A stretch of DNA of 64,000 nt, taken from NCBI RefSeq assembly GCF_004362825.1, contig NZ_SNXZ01000008.1, positions 372,001-436,000 of the forward strand, written 5' to 3'. Below are positions 1-8,112 of the stretch, one piece after another. Below the pieces are notes generated by a model. It made no database searches and was not told the origin of the DNA. It worked only from the letters and a program-made list of their open reading frames with translations. This DNA is from Labedaea rhizosphaerae. GTDB taxonomy: Bacteria > Actinomycetota > Actinomycetes > Mycobacteriales > Pseudonocardiaceae. Within the stretch, counting starts at the first letter, position 1. Each line of letters starts with the position of its first letter. The position numbers and the translations under genes are program-made.

Positions 1-233
1 ACCCCGACCACGCCGACCGGTGTCCACCGCGAGCGCAGGACCTTCGGCGCCGCGGCCCGGTCGCCGGTGCCCAGCCAGCACACGTGCACGAAAGCGATCA
101 GGTAGCCGATGGCCGCGACGTTGCCCCAGACCCGGTAACCGTAGAACTCCGAGGCGAACGTGGTGACGGCGGCGAACACGAAACCGGCCCCATAGACGAG
201 CAGGTCGGCCCGCACACCGCGGAACATCGCCAT
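1..233 (-). CDS. Membrane protein, N-terminal part only (runs off window start)
   Basis: The reading frame is open from an ATG at 233 to the window edge, giving about 77 residues. It starts MAMFRGVRADLLVYGAG and has two hydrophobic stretches (roughly residues 9-24 and 33-50), so it looks like a multi-span membrane protein. A second ATG at 227 is also possible; AGAGGGG and GAGG purine runs lie just upstream and fit either start. No family could be assigned from this fragment. It is divergent from the ABC exporter, with about 100 bp between the starts. Confidence 0.5.
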   Translation of the reverse strand, partial: MAMFRGVRADLLVYGAGFVFAAVTTFASEFYGYRVWGNVAAIGYLIAFVHVCWLGTGDRAAAPKVLRSRWTPVGVVG

Positions 234-337
234 GACCTCGCCCCTCTTGCCCCCGGATGTCGCGGGGGAAGGCTATCCAACCGGGAAGCCTGGACGACGA
301 TGTGGTGTTGTCATTCAACATTCGAGGGGAGGTCGCC

Positions 338-2206
338 GTGGACGGAGCATGGATGCTCATGCACAGCGCCATGAACAGGGAGAAGGCGCCGAAGGGCATC
401 GCCAAGGGGACGATGCGGCGGGTCTTCGGGTTCATCGGGCCCCACCGCAGGATGCTGATCGTCTTCCTCCTGCTCACGGTGATCTCCGCGGTGCTGACGG
501 TGACCACGCCGCTGCTCGCGGGCCAGGTGGTCAACGAGATCGTCGGGCACGGCGCCGCGCGGACGGTGGTCGTGCTCGCCCTGGTGATCGCGCTGGTGGC
601 GATCGTGGACGCGTTGCTGGGGGTGCTGGAGCGCTGGCAGTCCGCGCGGATCGGCGAGGGCCTGATCTTCGACCTGCGCCGCGCGGTGTTCGAGCACGTG
701 CAGCGGATGCCGATCGCGTTCTTCACCCGCACCCGCACCGGCGCGCTGGTGAGCCGGCTGAACAACGACGTGATCGGCGCGCAGCGGGCGTTCACCTCGA
801 CCTTGTCGGGGCTGGTCACCAACGTGATCCAGCTGGCCCTCTCGCTCGCGGTGATGCTGACGCTGTCGTGGCAGGTGACGGTGCTCGCGCTGGTCCTGCT
901 CCCGCTCTTCGTGATCCCGACCCGCCGGATGGGCAAGCGGATGGCCGACCTGCAACGCGAGTCGGCCGGGCTGAACGCCGGCATGACCACCCAGATGACC
1001 GAGCGGTTCTCCGCGCCGGGCGCCACGCTGGTCAAGCTGTTCGGGCGACCGCGGCTCGAGTCCGCCGAGTTCGCCGACCGGGCCCGCCGGGTGCGTGACA
1101 TCGGCGTGCGCAACGCGATGCTGACCCGCTGGTTCATGACCGGGCTGACGCTCGTCTCCTCGCTCGCGCAGGCGCTGGTCTACGGGCTCGGCGGCTACCT
1201 GGCGCTGACCGGCCGGATCGAGCCGGGCACGGTCGTGTCGCTGGCGTTGCTGCTGACCCGGCTCTACTCGCCGCTGACGCAGCTGGCGAGCGCGCGCGTC
1301 GACCTGATGACCGCGCTGGTCTCCTTCGAGCGCGTCTTCGAGGTGCTCGACCTGGAACCGATGATCAAGGAGCGGCCGGACGCGCAGGCGGCGCCCACCG
1401 GTCCGGTGTCCGTGGAGTTCGACGACGTCCACTTCGGCTACCCGAGTGCCGAGCGGACCTCGCTCGCGTCGCTGGAGGAAGTGGCCACTTTGGACCAGCG
1501 GGGCGGCGTGGAGGTGTTGCACGGCGTCCGCTTCCGGGCCGAGGCGGGGTCGATGGTGGCGCTCGTCGGGTCCTCCGGCGCGGGCAAGTCGACGATCGCG
1601 TCGTTGGTGCCGCGGCTCTACGACGTGGATTCCGGCGCCGTCCGACTGTCCGGTGTGGACGTCCGGGACCTGAGTTTCGACGCCATCCGCGACATGGTCG
1701 GCGTGGTGACCCAGGACGGTCACCTGTTCCACGACACGATCCGGGCGAACCTGGCCTACGCGGACCCCTCGGCGACCGACGAGCAGCTGTGGGATGCCTT
1801 GCGGCGGGCCCGGTTGGCGCCGCTGGTGGAGTCGCTGCCGGACGGGCTGGCCACCGTGGTCGGCGAGCGCGGGTACCGGCTCTCGGGCGGCGAGCGCCAG
1901 CGCCTGACCATCGCCCGGTTGCTGCTGGCGCAGCCCCGGGTCGTGATCCTCGACGAGGCGACCGCCCACCTGGACTCCGAGTCCGAGGTCGCCGTGCAGG
2001 AGGCGTTGACGCACGCGCTCGAAGGCCGCACGGCGCTGGTGATCGCGCACCGGCTCTCCACGATCCGGGCGGCGGATCAGATCCTGGTCATCGAGGACGG
2101 CAGGATCGTCGAGAGCGGGACGCACGAGGAATTGCTTGCCGCCCAAGGCCGGTACGCCGACCTGTACCACACGCAGTTCGACGACAAGGTGGCTAACGCG
2201 GGCTGA
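338..2206 (+). CDS. ABC exporter, fused membrane and ATPase domains
   Basis: Half-size ABC exporter of about 622 residues (MsbA/MdlB type) that should act as a dimer to move a lipid or drug-like substrate outward. Six membrane helices occupy about residues 40-320. The ATPase domain follows, with Walker A GSSGAGKST near 411, signature LSGGERQR near 515, Walker B VVILDEA near 535 and the H-loop IAHRLST. A GTG at 338 was chosen because GAGGGGAGG ends 5 nt before it; the frame is open further upstream but without a ribosome site. The ATPase domain has an extra segment of about 20 residues (TSLASLEEVATLDQRGG) before VEVLHGV, as in some actinobacterial members. Its 3' end overlaps the convergent TetR gene by 14 nt. 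The substrate is unknown. Confidence 0.9.
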   Translation: MDGAWMLMHSAMNREKAPKGIAKGTMRRVFGFIGPHRRMLIVFLLLTVISAVLTVTTPLLAGQVVNEIVGHGAARTVVVLALVIALVAIVDALLGVLERWQSARIGEGLIFDLRRAVFEHVQRMPIAFFTRTRTGALVSRLNNDVIGAQRAFTSTLSGLVTNVIQLALSLAVMLTLSWQVTVLALVLLPLFVIPTRRMGKRMADLQRESAGLNAGMTTQMTERFSAPGATLVKLFGRPRLESAEFADRARRVRDIGVRNAMLTRWFMTGLTLVSSLAQALVYGLGGYLALTGRIEPGTVVSLALLLTRLYSPLTQLASARVDLMTALVSFERVFEVLDLEPMIKERPDAQAAPTGPVSVEFDDVHFGYPSAERTSLASLEEVATLDQRGGVEVLHGVRFRAEAGSMVALVGSSGAGKSTIASLVPRLYDVDSGAVRLSGVDVRDLSFDAIRDMVGVVTQDGHLFHDTIRANLAYADPSATDEQLWDALRRARLAPLVESLPDGLATVVGERGYRLSGGERQRLTIARLLLAQPRVVILDEATAHLDSESEVAVQEALTHALEGRTALVIAHRLSTIRAADQILVIEDGRIVESGTHEELLAAQGRYADLYHTQFDDKVANAG

Positions 2207-2741
2207 GCAGGCGGGCGACCAGCTCGCGGAGCGTGGCCGTGAGCCGGCCGGTGTCGCCGCGGCGCACCAGGTGCAACACGAGGTCGCTGTGCAGCGCGCC
2301 GAGCAGGATGTGGGCGAGCAGTTCGGCGTCGAGTTCGGGTCGTGCCTGCGCGATCAGCGTGCTGACGTGCCGGTGCCAGTACTGGTACACCCCGCCCGCC
2401 TGGCGTTCTTCCTCTTCGTAGGCGGCGACCAGGGCGACGTTGCGGGTGGCGAGGTCGACCACCGCGTCGAGGAAGGCGCTCAGCCGGTCCGTCGCGGGTG
2501 CCCCGGGTCCGAGCGGCGGCGGACCGGTCTCGATGGCCTCGGTCAGGTGCGCCACACGCGTCTCCATGAGCGCGCGCATCAGGCCGGCGCGGCTGCCGAA
2601 CCGGTGGAAGACCGTGCCCTTGCCGACGCCCGCCGCCTGCGCGATCTCCTCGACGGAGACGCGGCCGTTCTCGGCCAGGAGCCGCTCGGCCGCACGCAGG
2701 ATCGCCGCGCGGTTGCGAGCGGCGTCGGCGCGCTCCGGCAT
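2193..2741 (-). CDS. TetR/AcrR family transcriptional regulator
   Basis: Repressor-like protein of 182 residues. The N-terminal helix-turn-helix reads VSVEEIAQAAGVGKGTVFHR, typical of TetR. The C-terminal part should bind a small ligand and dimerise. ATG 2741 was chosen because GGAGG lies 4 nt upstream of it. It is divergent from the quinone-oxidoreductase-like gene. The 82 bp between the two starts hold two near-identical palindromic boxes, so it most likely represses itself and that neighbour. The ligand is unknown. The convergent overlap with the ABC exporter gene is 14 nt. Confidence 0.9.
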   Translation of the reverse strand: MPERADAARNRAAILRAAERLLAENGRVSVEEIAQAAGVGKGTVFHRFGSRAGLMRALMETRVAHLTEAIETGPPPLGPGAPATDRLSAFLDAVVDLATRNVALVAAYEEEERQAGGVYQYWHRHVSTLIAQARPELDAELLAHILLGALHSDLVLHLVRRGDTGRLTATLRELVARLLSPR

Positions 2742-2756
2742 GGTTCCTCCGTAGAC

Positions 2757-2806
2757 AACTGGACCGTCGGTCAATATGGTAGCCACCAGTAACTGGACCG
2801 ACGGTT
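2757..2806. promoter_or_regulatory. Twin operator for the TetR regulator
   Basis: Two copies of a 15-bp box, AACTGGACCG-W-CGGT, lie at 2757-2771 and 2791-2805. The core GACCGWCGGTC is palindromic: perfect at 2762-2772, one mismatch at 2796-2806. The copies start 34 bp apart, about three helical turns, so two dimers would sit on the same DNA face. The boxes fill the space between the divergent TetR and oxidoreductase starts. Confidence 0.75.
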
Positions 2807-2823
2807 CACTTAGTGGAGGCTTC

Positions 2824-3777
2824 ATGCGTGCGGTGGTGCTACGGGAAACCGGTGGTCCCGAGGTGCTGGTTCCCGCGGAGGTTCCCGTGCCCTCACCAGG
2901 GCCGGGCCAGGTGCTGCTGCGGGTGGAGGCGGCCGCGGTCAGCGCCGGCGAGACGCGGATGCGCTCCGGCGCCATCCCGATGCCGTTCCCGCTGCCGGTG
3001 GTGTTCGGCGCGGAGGCGGTCGGTGTGGTCGAGGCCGTCGGCCCCGGAGTCGAGCCCGCGGTGCGGGACCGGCGCTTCGTCGGCGTGACCGGCGGTCGCG
3101 GCTCGTACGCGGAGTTCGCGGTGGCCAACCTCGCGATGCTGGCCGCCGTGCCCGACGGACTCGAGCCCACCGACGTCGTCGCGATGGCCGCGCCGGGCGC
3201 GATGGCGTTCGGGCTGGCGCGCAAGGCGGGCCTGGGTACGGGCGAGACCGCGCTGATCGAGGGCGGCTCGGGCAAGATCGGCAACTACCTCGTGCCGCTG
3301 GCCGGCCGGTCCGCCCGGGTCGTCGCCACGGCCGGCACGGCGCCAGGCCGGGACCGCGTGCGTGCGCTCGGGGCCGAGGTGGTCCTCGACCACTCCACAC
3401 CGGACTGGCCGGATCGGTTGCCCGGCAAGGTCGACGTCGTGTTCGAGATGGTCGGCGGTGCGGTCGCGGACCGGCTGCTCGACGTCCTGACGCCGGGCAC
3501 GGGCCGGATGCTGGTGTACGGCTCGTTGAGCGGTGCGCCCACCGCACTCGATGCCGCGAAGCTGCGCGAACGCGGTCTGCGGGTCATCGGCTGCGGTGGC
3601 CCCGGCTGGGCCGCCGACATCTTCGGCGTCGACCTGCCCGGCTTCCTCGCCGCGGCGGCGCGCGGCGAGGTGGCCAGGCCGGTGATCGAGGCGGTGCTTC
3701 CCCTGGCCGACGCGGCCGAGGCCCATCGCCGGCTGGAGGCGGGCCGGCTGGTGGGCCGGGTCGTGCTCGTGCCGTGA
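2824..3777 (+). CDS. Zinc-independent MDR alcohol dehydrogenase / NADPH:quinone reductase family
   Basis: Medium-chain dehydrogenase/reductase of 317 residues. It opens with MRAVVLRETGGPEVL, the usual N-terminus of the quinone oxidoreductase branch. An N-terminal GroES-like fold is followed by a Rossmann fold with the nucleotide-binding turn GGSGKIGNY near residue 147. No catalytic zinc-ligand cysteine pattern is visible, which fits NADPH-dependent quinone or enone reductases. ATG 2824 has GGAGG about 5 nt upstream. It is probably controlled by the divergent TetR repressor through the two boxes just upstream. The substrate is unknown; reductive detoxification of an electrophile is a common role for such pairs. 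Confidence 0.85.
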   Translation: MRAVVLRETGGPEVLVPAEVPVPSPGPGQVLLRVEAAAVSAGETRMRSGAIPMPFPLPVVFGAEAVGVVEAVGPGVEPAVRDRRFVGVTGGRGSYAEFAVANLAMLAAVPDGLEPTDVVAMAAPGAMAFGLARKAGLGTGETALIEGGSGKIGNYLVPLAGRSARVVATAGTAPGRDRVRALGAEVVLDHSTPDWPDRLPGKVDVVFEMVGGAVADRLLDVLTPGTGRMLVYGSLSGAPTALDAAKLRERGLRVIGCGGPGWAADIFGVDLPGFLAAAARGEVARPVIEAVLPLADAAEAHRRLEAGRLVGRVVLVP

Positions 3778-3800
3778 GAGCGGCTCAGCTCAACGGCGGT

Positions 3801-4526
3801 TCAGCTCAGTTGGGGCACGCGCGGCGCGTACTTCGCCAGCAGGCTCGAGTTGGCCTCGTCGCCGCCCGGCACGTTCGAGCTCCGCCACAGCGGCAGCTCC
3901 TGGTGCATCGCCGCCGCCGTCTGGGAAAGCTTGGCGAGCACCTGGTTCCACAGGTAGGCGTTGACCACAGTGGACAGTGCGGCCGTGTGCGGCGCCTCCG
4001 GCGGGTACACCGAGTCGCCCGGCGGGACCAGCGTGTCCAGCACGATCGTCGCGTTCTCGGCCAGGGTGCCCGCGGCGGAGCGGGGCGGGGCCGCGGCACT
4101 GGCCGGCCCGGAGGTCACCGCGATCACCGGGCAGCCGATCGCCCGCCCGGTCACCGCCAGCTCCACCGGGTACGGGTTCACCCCGGACGTCGAGAACACC
4201 ACGACCACGTCGTGGCCCGACAGCGGGACCTCCTGCAGCACGCGTGCGGCCAGCCCCTGCTCGCGCTCGGTCGACGTCGAGGTCATCGCGCCGTGCATGG
4301 GCAGCAGGTCGTGGTGGTAGAGCGGGCGCACGCACGCGAGGCCACCGGCCCGGTAGAACGTCTCGGCCACCGCGGCGAGCGAGTGGCCGGCCCCGCCGGA
4401 GAGGATCAGGCCGTCCGCGCGGATGCAGGCGAGGAGCAGGTCCGCGACATCGGTCAGCGCCTCGGCGTTGCGCTTGTCCACCGCGTCGAGGTGCTTGCGC
4501 ACCAGATCCCCGAACTCCGGGCTCAT
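3801..4526 (-). CDS. SIS-domain sugar-phosphate isomerase-like protein (UPF0309-type)
   Basis: Protein of 241 residues with a sugar isomerase (SIS) fold. The SIS motifs are visible as ILSGGAGHSLAAVAETFYR near residue 40 and VFSTSGVNPYPVELA near 110. The SIS domain binds phosphosugars. Length and the N-terminal helix resemble the UPF0309 group, whose reaction is not established. Its ATG overlaps the TGA of the upstream nucleotidyltransferase gene (ATGA), so the two are translationally coupled. Coupling of a sugar-phosphate-binding protein to a nucleotidyltransferase is suggestive of sugar or cofactor metabolism, but this is inference. Confidence 0.8.
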   Translation of the reverse strand: MSPEFGDLVRKHLDAVDKRNAEALTDVADLLLACIRADGLILSGGAGHSLAAVAETFYRAGGLACVRPLYHHDLLPMHGAMTSTSTEREQGLAARVLQEVPLSGHDVVVVFSTSGVNPYPVELAVTGRAIGCPVIAVTSGPASAAAPPRSAAGTLAENATIVLDTLVPPGDSVYPPEAPHTAALSTVVNAYLWNQVLAKLSQTAAAMHQELPLWRSSNVPGGDEANSSLLAKYAPRVPQLS

Positions 4527-5089
4527 GTCGGCAAGTCCTCCGGTCGGTCGGCGTCGGCGCCGATGGCCACGTCGGCGCAGTCCACGTTGATCACGTCATG
4601 ATCCCGCAGATACTCCCGTGCCCCCTTGTCGCCCGTGGCACCGGCCACCGCGCCCGCCCAGTGTGCCCGGCCCAGCGCGACCGGGTGCCCGGGTTCGCCG
4701 TCGTACACCGCGCGCACCAACGTCTCCGTGGTCACCAGGGACGCCACGCGCCGGACGGCCGCCGCTGTCAGGCCGGGTGTGTCGACCGGGACCACGACGG
4801 CCGCCGTCACATCGACAGCGGTCAGCGCCGCCAAGCCCACGCGAAACGACGATCCCATCCCGGAGGCCCAGTCCGGGTTGTCCACCAGCACGGCATCGCC
4901 CAGCGCGGCCCGCGACCGGACCTCGGCCGCCTGAGCGCCCAGCACGACCACCACCGGCTCACACCCGCCGTCGCGCAGGACCGCGGCCGCGTGCTCGACC
5001 AGCAGCCGCCCCCGGTGCTCCACCAGCGCCTTCGGCATGCCGAAGCGCCGCCCGCCACCGGCGGCGAGCAGCACGCCGGCAACGCTCAC
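4523..5089 (-). CDS. MobA-like nucleotidyltransferase
   Basis: NTP transferase of 188 residues. The N-terminal signature LLAAGGGRRFGMPKAL is the nucleotide-binding loop shared by molybdenum cofactor cytidylyl/guanylyltransferases and sugar-nucleotide pyrophosphorylases. VDTPGL near residue 105 supplies the metal-binding aspartate. The GTG start overlaps the TGA of the upstream hydrolase (GTGA), and its own stop overlaps the SIS gene start (ATGA), so all three form one operon. Short single-domain members of this family are often MocA-like, but no molybdoenzyme genes are nearby, so the substrate is left open. Confidence 0.8.
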   Translation of the reverse strand: MSVAGVLLAAGGGRRFGMPKALVEHRGRLLVEHAAAVLRDGGCEPVVVVLGAQAAEVRSRAALGDAVLVDNPDWASGMGSSFRVGLAALTAVDVTAAVVVPVDTPGLTAAAVRRVASLVTTETLVRAVYDGEPGHPVALGRAHWAGAVAGATGDKGAREYLRDHDVINVDCADVAIGADADRPEDLPT

Positions 5090-5931
5090 GGGTGCTCCGC
5101 GAAGTGTTCGAGCAGCAGCGCGCTCAGCTGTTCCGGCGCCTCCTCGGGCACCCAGTGCGACACGTCCTCCAGCATCTCGAACCGGTACGGCCCGGTGACG
5201 TGCTTGGCCGTGCCAAACGCGCCGGTCGAGCCCAGCGCGGTGTCCTCGGTGCTCCACACGTACAGCGTCGGCACCGCCACCGGCCCGCACGGCGGGTTGA
5301 ACTTCATCGCGCGGTACCAGTTCAGTGCGGCGGTCAGCGCGCCTTCCTCGGCGAAGCGCTGCACGTAGTCCTCGATGCGTGAGGGCGGCGGCTTGCGGTC
5401 GTACATCTGCCGCAACGCCTTCGCGTTGTCGGCCAGCAGCTGCTTCTCGGCCTGCTTGCCCTGGAAGGTCTGCATGTAGCGCGACATCGTCTGCTGCTCG
5501 GGGTCCTCGCGCAGCGCGGTCGCGAACGCCGCCGGGTGCGGCACGGAGACGGCGGCCAGTGTCCGCACCCGGTCCGCGTGCTGGGCGGCCGCGTGCCACG
5601 CCACGGCCGCGCCCCAGTCGTGCCCGACGAGGTCGAACTTGGTCCAGCCGAGCGCGTCGGCCACCGCGAGCACGTCGGCCACCAGTTCGTCCACCTTGTA
5701 GTCGGCCACATCCGGCGGCCGCACGCCGGGGGAGTAGCCGCGCTGGTCGAACGCGACCGCGCGCAGGCCGTTCGCGCCCAGCGCGCCCAGCTGGTACTCC
5801 CACTGCTGCGCGGACTCGGGGAACCCGTGCAGGAACAGGACTTGCCGCCCGTCCTCGGGGCCGGCCGCCAGCCCGTCGAACGTCCCCGTGGGTGTCGCTA
5901 CCTGGATGTGATCGACCACGGAACCGACCAT
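5086..5931 (-). CDS. Alpha/beta hydrolase, epoxide hydrolase-like
   Basis: Alpha/beta-fold hydrolase of about 281 residues. HGFPES carries the oxyanion-hole motif. The nucleophile elbow is GHDWGA, with aspartate as nucleophile, as in epoxide hydrolases and haloalkane dehalogenases. The C-terminal VSHWVPEEAPE holds the catalytic histidine. The start is uncertain: ATG 5931 and GTG 5919 are both in frame and neither has a good ribosome site; an upstream extension to 5970 is less likely. It heads the three-gene minus-strand operon and is divergent from another alpha/beta hydrolase 74 bp away. Confidence 0.8.
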   Translation of the reverse strand: MVGSVVDHIQVATPTGTFDGLAAGPEDGRQVLFLHGFPESAQQWEYQLGALGANGLRAVAFDQRGYSPGVRPPDVADYKVDELVADVLAVADALGWTKFDLVGHDWGAAVAWHAAAQHADRVRTLAAVSVPHPAAFATALREDPEQQTMSRYMQTFQGKQAEKQLLADNAKALRQMYDRKPPPSRIEDYVQRFAEEGALTAALNWYRAMKFNPPCGPVAVPTLYVWSTEDTALGSTGAFGTAKHVTGPYRFEMLEDVSHWVPEEAPEQLSALLLEHFAEHP

Positions 5932-6004
5932 AGCGCCCACCACCGACACGACCGTGAGCGTGCTCACCACGTCCGAACGCCGATTGGCTGCGAATATCGA
6001 CGTT

Positions 6005-6700
6005 GTGACCCGAACGGAACCCGCGATCCGGGTGTGGCCCGCGCAAGGGCAGACCGAAGCCGTCGTGCTCGTCCTGCACGGCGGGCGCGAGCACGGCCGG
6101 CGGCCGGTGCACGCGCTGAGCCTGGCCTACCTGCGAATGGTGCCCATCGCCAAGGCGATCGCCCGCGCGAGCGCGCACCGGGGCGTGGCGACCTGGCTGC
6201 TGCGCGACCTCGTGCAGGGCTGGAACGCACCGGACCTGTCCCCGGTCGCCGACGCCAGGTGGGCGCTGGAGCGCATTCGCCGGCGGCACCCCGGCGTGCC
6301 GATCCTGCTGGTGGGGCACTCGATGGGCGGGCGGGTCGCGTTGCGCGTGGCGGACGACGAGGCGGTGACCGCGGTCTGCGCGCTCGCCCCGTGGACCCCG
6401 CCCGGCGAACCGGTCGACCAGCTTGGCGGGCGGCTGGTGCTGATCGCGCATGGCGACGCCGACCGGGTCACCGACCCGCGGGAGTCCTATGCGTACGCGA
6501 CGCGTGCCAAGGCCGTCACCGACCGCGTGCTCCGCTACGACGTGCGTGGCGAGAAGCACGCGATGCTCCTGCGCGCGAAGGACTGGAACCGTTTGGTCAC
6601 CCGGTTCGTGCTGGGTGCGCTGGAGCTCGAGCCGTTCGAAGTGGACGTGACGAAGGCGATGACCCAACCGGCGCCCGGCGGGCTACGAATTCCGCTGTGA
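6005..6700 (+). CDS. Alpha/beta hydrolase (serine nucleophile)
   Basis: Hydrolase of about 231 residues. HGGREHGRRP follows the first strand, GHSMGG is the nucleophile elbow with serine, HGDADRVTDP supplies the acid, and EKHAMLL the histidine. It is unlike the neighbouring epoxide-hydrolase type, which has an aspartate nucleophile. The GTG at 6005 is the best fit with related proteins; no ribosome site is visible, and a further in-frame GTG lies at 5954 inside the opposite gene. The substrate is unknown; the short architecture resembles serine esterase or dienelactone-hydrolase-like proteins. Confidence 0.75.
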   Translation: MTRTEPAIRVWPAQGQTEAVVLVLHGGREHGRRPVHALSLAYLRMVPIAKAIARASAHRGVATWLLRDLVQGWNAPDLSPVADARWALERIRRRHPGVPILLVGHSMGGRVALRVADDEAVTAVCALAPWTPPGEPVDQLGGRLVLIAHGDADRVTDPRESYAYATRAKAVTDRVLRYDVRGEKHAMLLRAKDWNRLVTRFVLGALELEPFEVDVTKAMTQPAPGGLRIPL

Positions 6701-6760
6701 CCCGCGTTTACTGGTGATGGTGGGTGCGCTGGGGCGCACCGAGGTGGAGGAGGTGTCGGA

Positions 6761-8017
6761 GTGAGTACCGCGGCAGAACTCTCCGCGCGTGGCGGCGCAC
6801 GGCCCGACGACAAGCCCGACCCGGCGCGGTGGGGCGACCTCGCCCAGCCACCGCAGGCACCGGTGAAGGCGAAGATCGCGGCGGCGCTCTTCCACCGCGC
6901 CGTGCGCTCGCTGCCGGTCCGCGTCGTGCTGCCGGGCGGCCGCACGCTCGGCGCGGGTGGGGCCGGCGCGCCGGAGATGCGCCTGCACCGGCCCGGCGCG
7001 TTCTTCCACCGCCTCGGCGCCGACGCCAAGATCGGCTTCGGCGAGGCGTACATGGTGGGGGACTGGACCAGCCAGGCCCTGGCCGACCTGCTCACCGTGT
7101 TCGCCGAGCGGCTCACCGTGCTGATCCCGCCGGGCCTGCAGAACCTGCGCCGGTTCGTCGAACGCACCCAGCCCGACACCGAGGACAACACGATCGCCGG
7201 TGCGCGGCACAACATCCACCGCCACTACGACCTGTCCAACGACATGTTCTCGACCTTCCTCGACGAGACCATGACGTACTCCAGCGCGTTGTTCGCACCG
7301 GGCAGCGACGACCTCGCCGACGCGCAGCGCCGCAAGATCGACAGCGTGCTGGACTACGCCGCCGTCGGGCCGGACACCCACGTGCTGGAGATCGGCACCG
7401 GATGGGGAGCACTCGCCATCCGGGCGGCCCAGCGCGGCGCGCGGGTCACCTCGCTCACCATCTCCACCGAGCAGAAAGCCCTTGCCGAACAACGGATCGC
7501 GGCAGCGGGCGTCGCCGACCGCGTGCAGGTGCTGCTGCGCGACTACCGCGAGGCCAACGGCAGCTACGACGCCGTGGTCAGCGTCGAGATGATCGAGGCG
7601 GTCGGCGCGCGCTACTGGCCGGTCTACTTCGGCACGGTCGGCAAGCTGCTGCGCCCGGGCGGCCGGTTCGGCCTGCAGGCCATCACGATGCCGCACGACC
7701 GCATGGTGGCCACGCAGTCGTCATACACGTGGATCCACAAGTACATCTTCCCCGGCGGCATCATCCCGTCGGTGACCGCGATCGAGCAGGCCGTCGCGAA
7801 GAACACGTCGCTGCGGATCCGCGCGTTCAAGGACTTCGGCATGGACTACGCGCGCACGCTGCGCAAGTGGCGTGAGACGTTCACGACCCGGTCCAAGGAA
7901 CTCGGCGCCCTGGGCTTCGACGAGACCTTCCGGCGGATGTGGGAGTTCTACCTGGCGTATTCCGAGGCGGGCTTCCGCGCGGGCTACCTGGGCGTTCGCC
8001 AGTTCAGCATCGGCTGA
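6761..8017 (+). CDS. cfa: Cyclopropane-fatty-acyl-phospholipid synthase family methyltransferase
   Basis: S-adenosylmethionine-dependent enzyme of 418 residues, the usual length for cyclopropane fatty acid synthases. It adds a methylene or methyl group to the double bond of membrane phospholipid acyl chains. The SAM-binding loop VLEIGTGWGALAI lies near residue 208. VSVEMIEAVG, a conserved segment of this family, follows, and the C-terminal region has the usual aromatic-rich YLAYSEAGFR. The GTG start at 6761 follows GGAGGAGG with suitable spacing. In actinobacteria related enzymes also make 10-methyl branched acids, so the exact product is not certain. Confidence 0.88.
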   Translation: MSTAAELSARGGARPDDKPDPARWGDLAQPPQAPVKAKIAAALFHRAVRSLPVRVVLPGGRTLGAGGAGAPEMRLHRPGAFFHRLGADAKIGFGEAYMVGDWTSQALADLLTVFAERLTVLIPPGLQNLRRFVERTQPDTEDNTIAGARHNIHRHYDLSNDMFSTFLDETMTYSSALFAPGSDDLADAQRRKIDSVLDYAAVGPDTHVLEIGTGWGALAIRAAQRGARVTSLTISTEQKALAEQRIAAAGVADRVQVLLRDYREANGSYDAVVSVEMIEAVGARYWPVYFGTVGKLLRPGGRFGLQAITMPHDRMVATQSSYTWIHKYIFPGGIIPSVTAIEQAVAKNTSLRIRAFKDFGMDYARTLRKWRETFTTRSKELGALGFDETFRRMWEFYLAYSEAGFRAGYLGVRQFSIG

Positions 8018-8112
8018 ACGACCCCACTAGGGTCTGGTGGCGCAACCTGTTTCCGGGTGGCACGTCTGCATACAAAAGCCCGAAAACACCGATACGAGGG
8101 AGCGCCGCTGTC

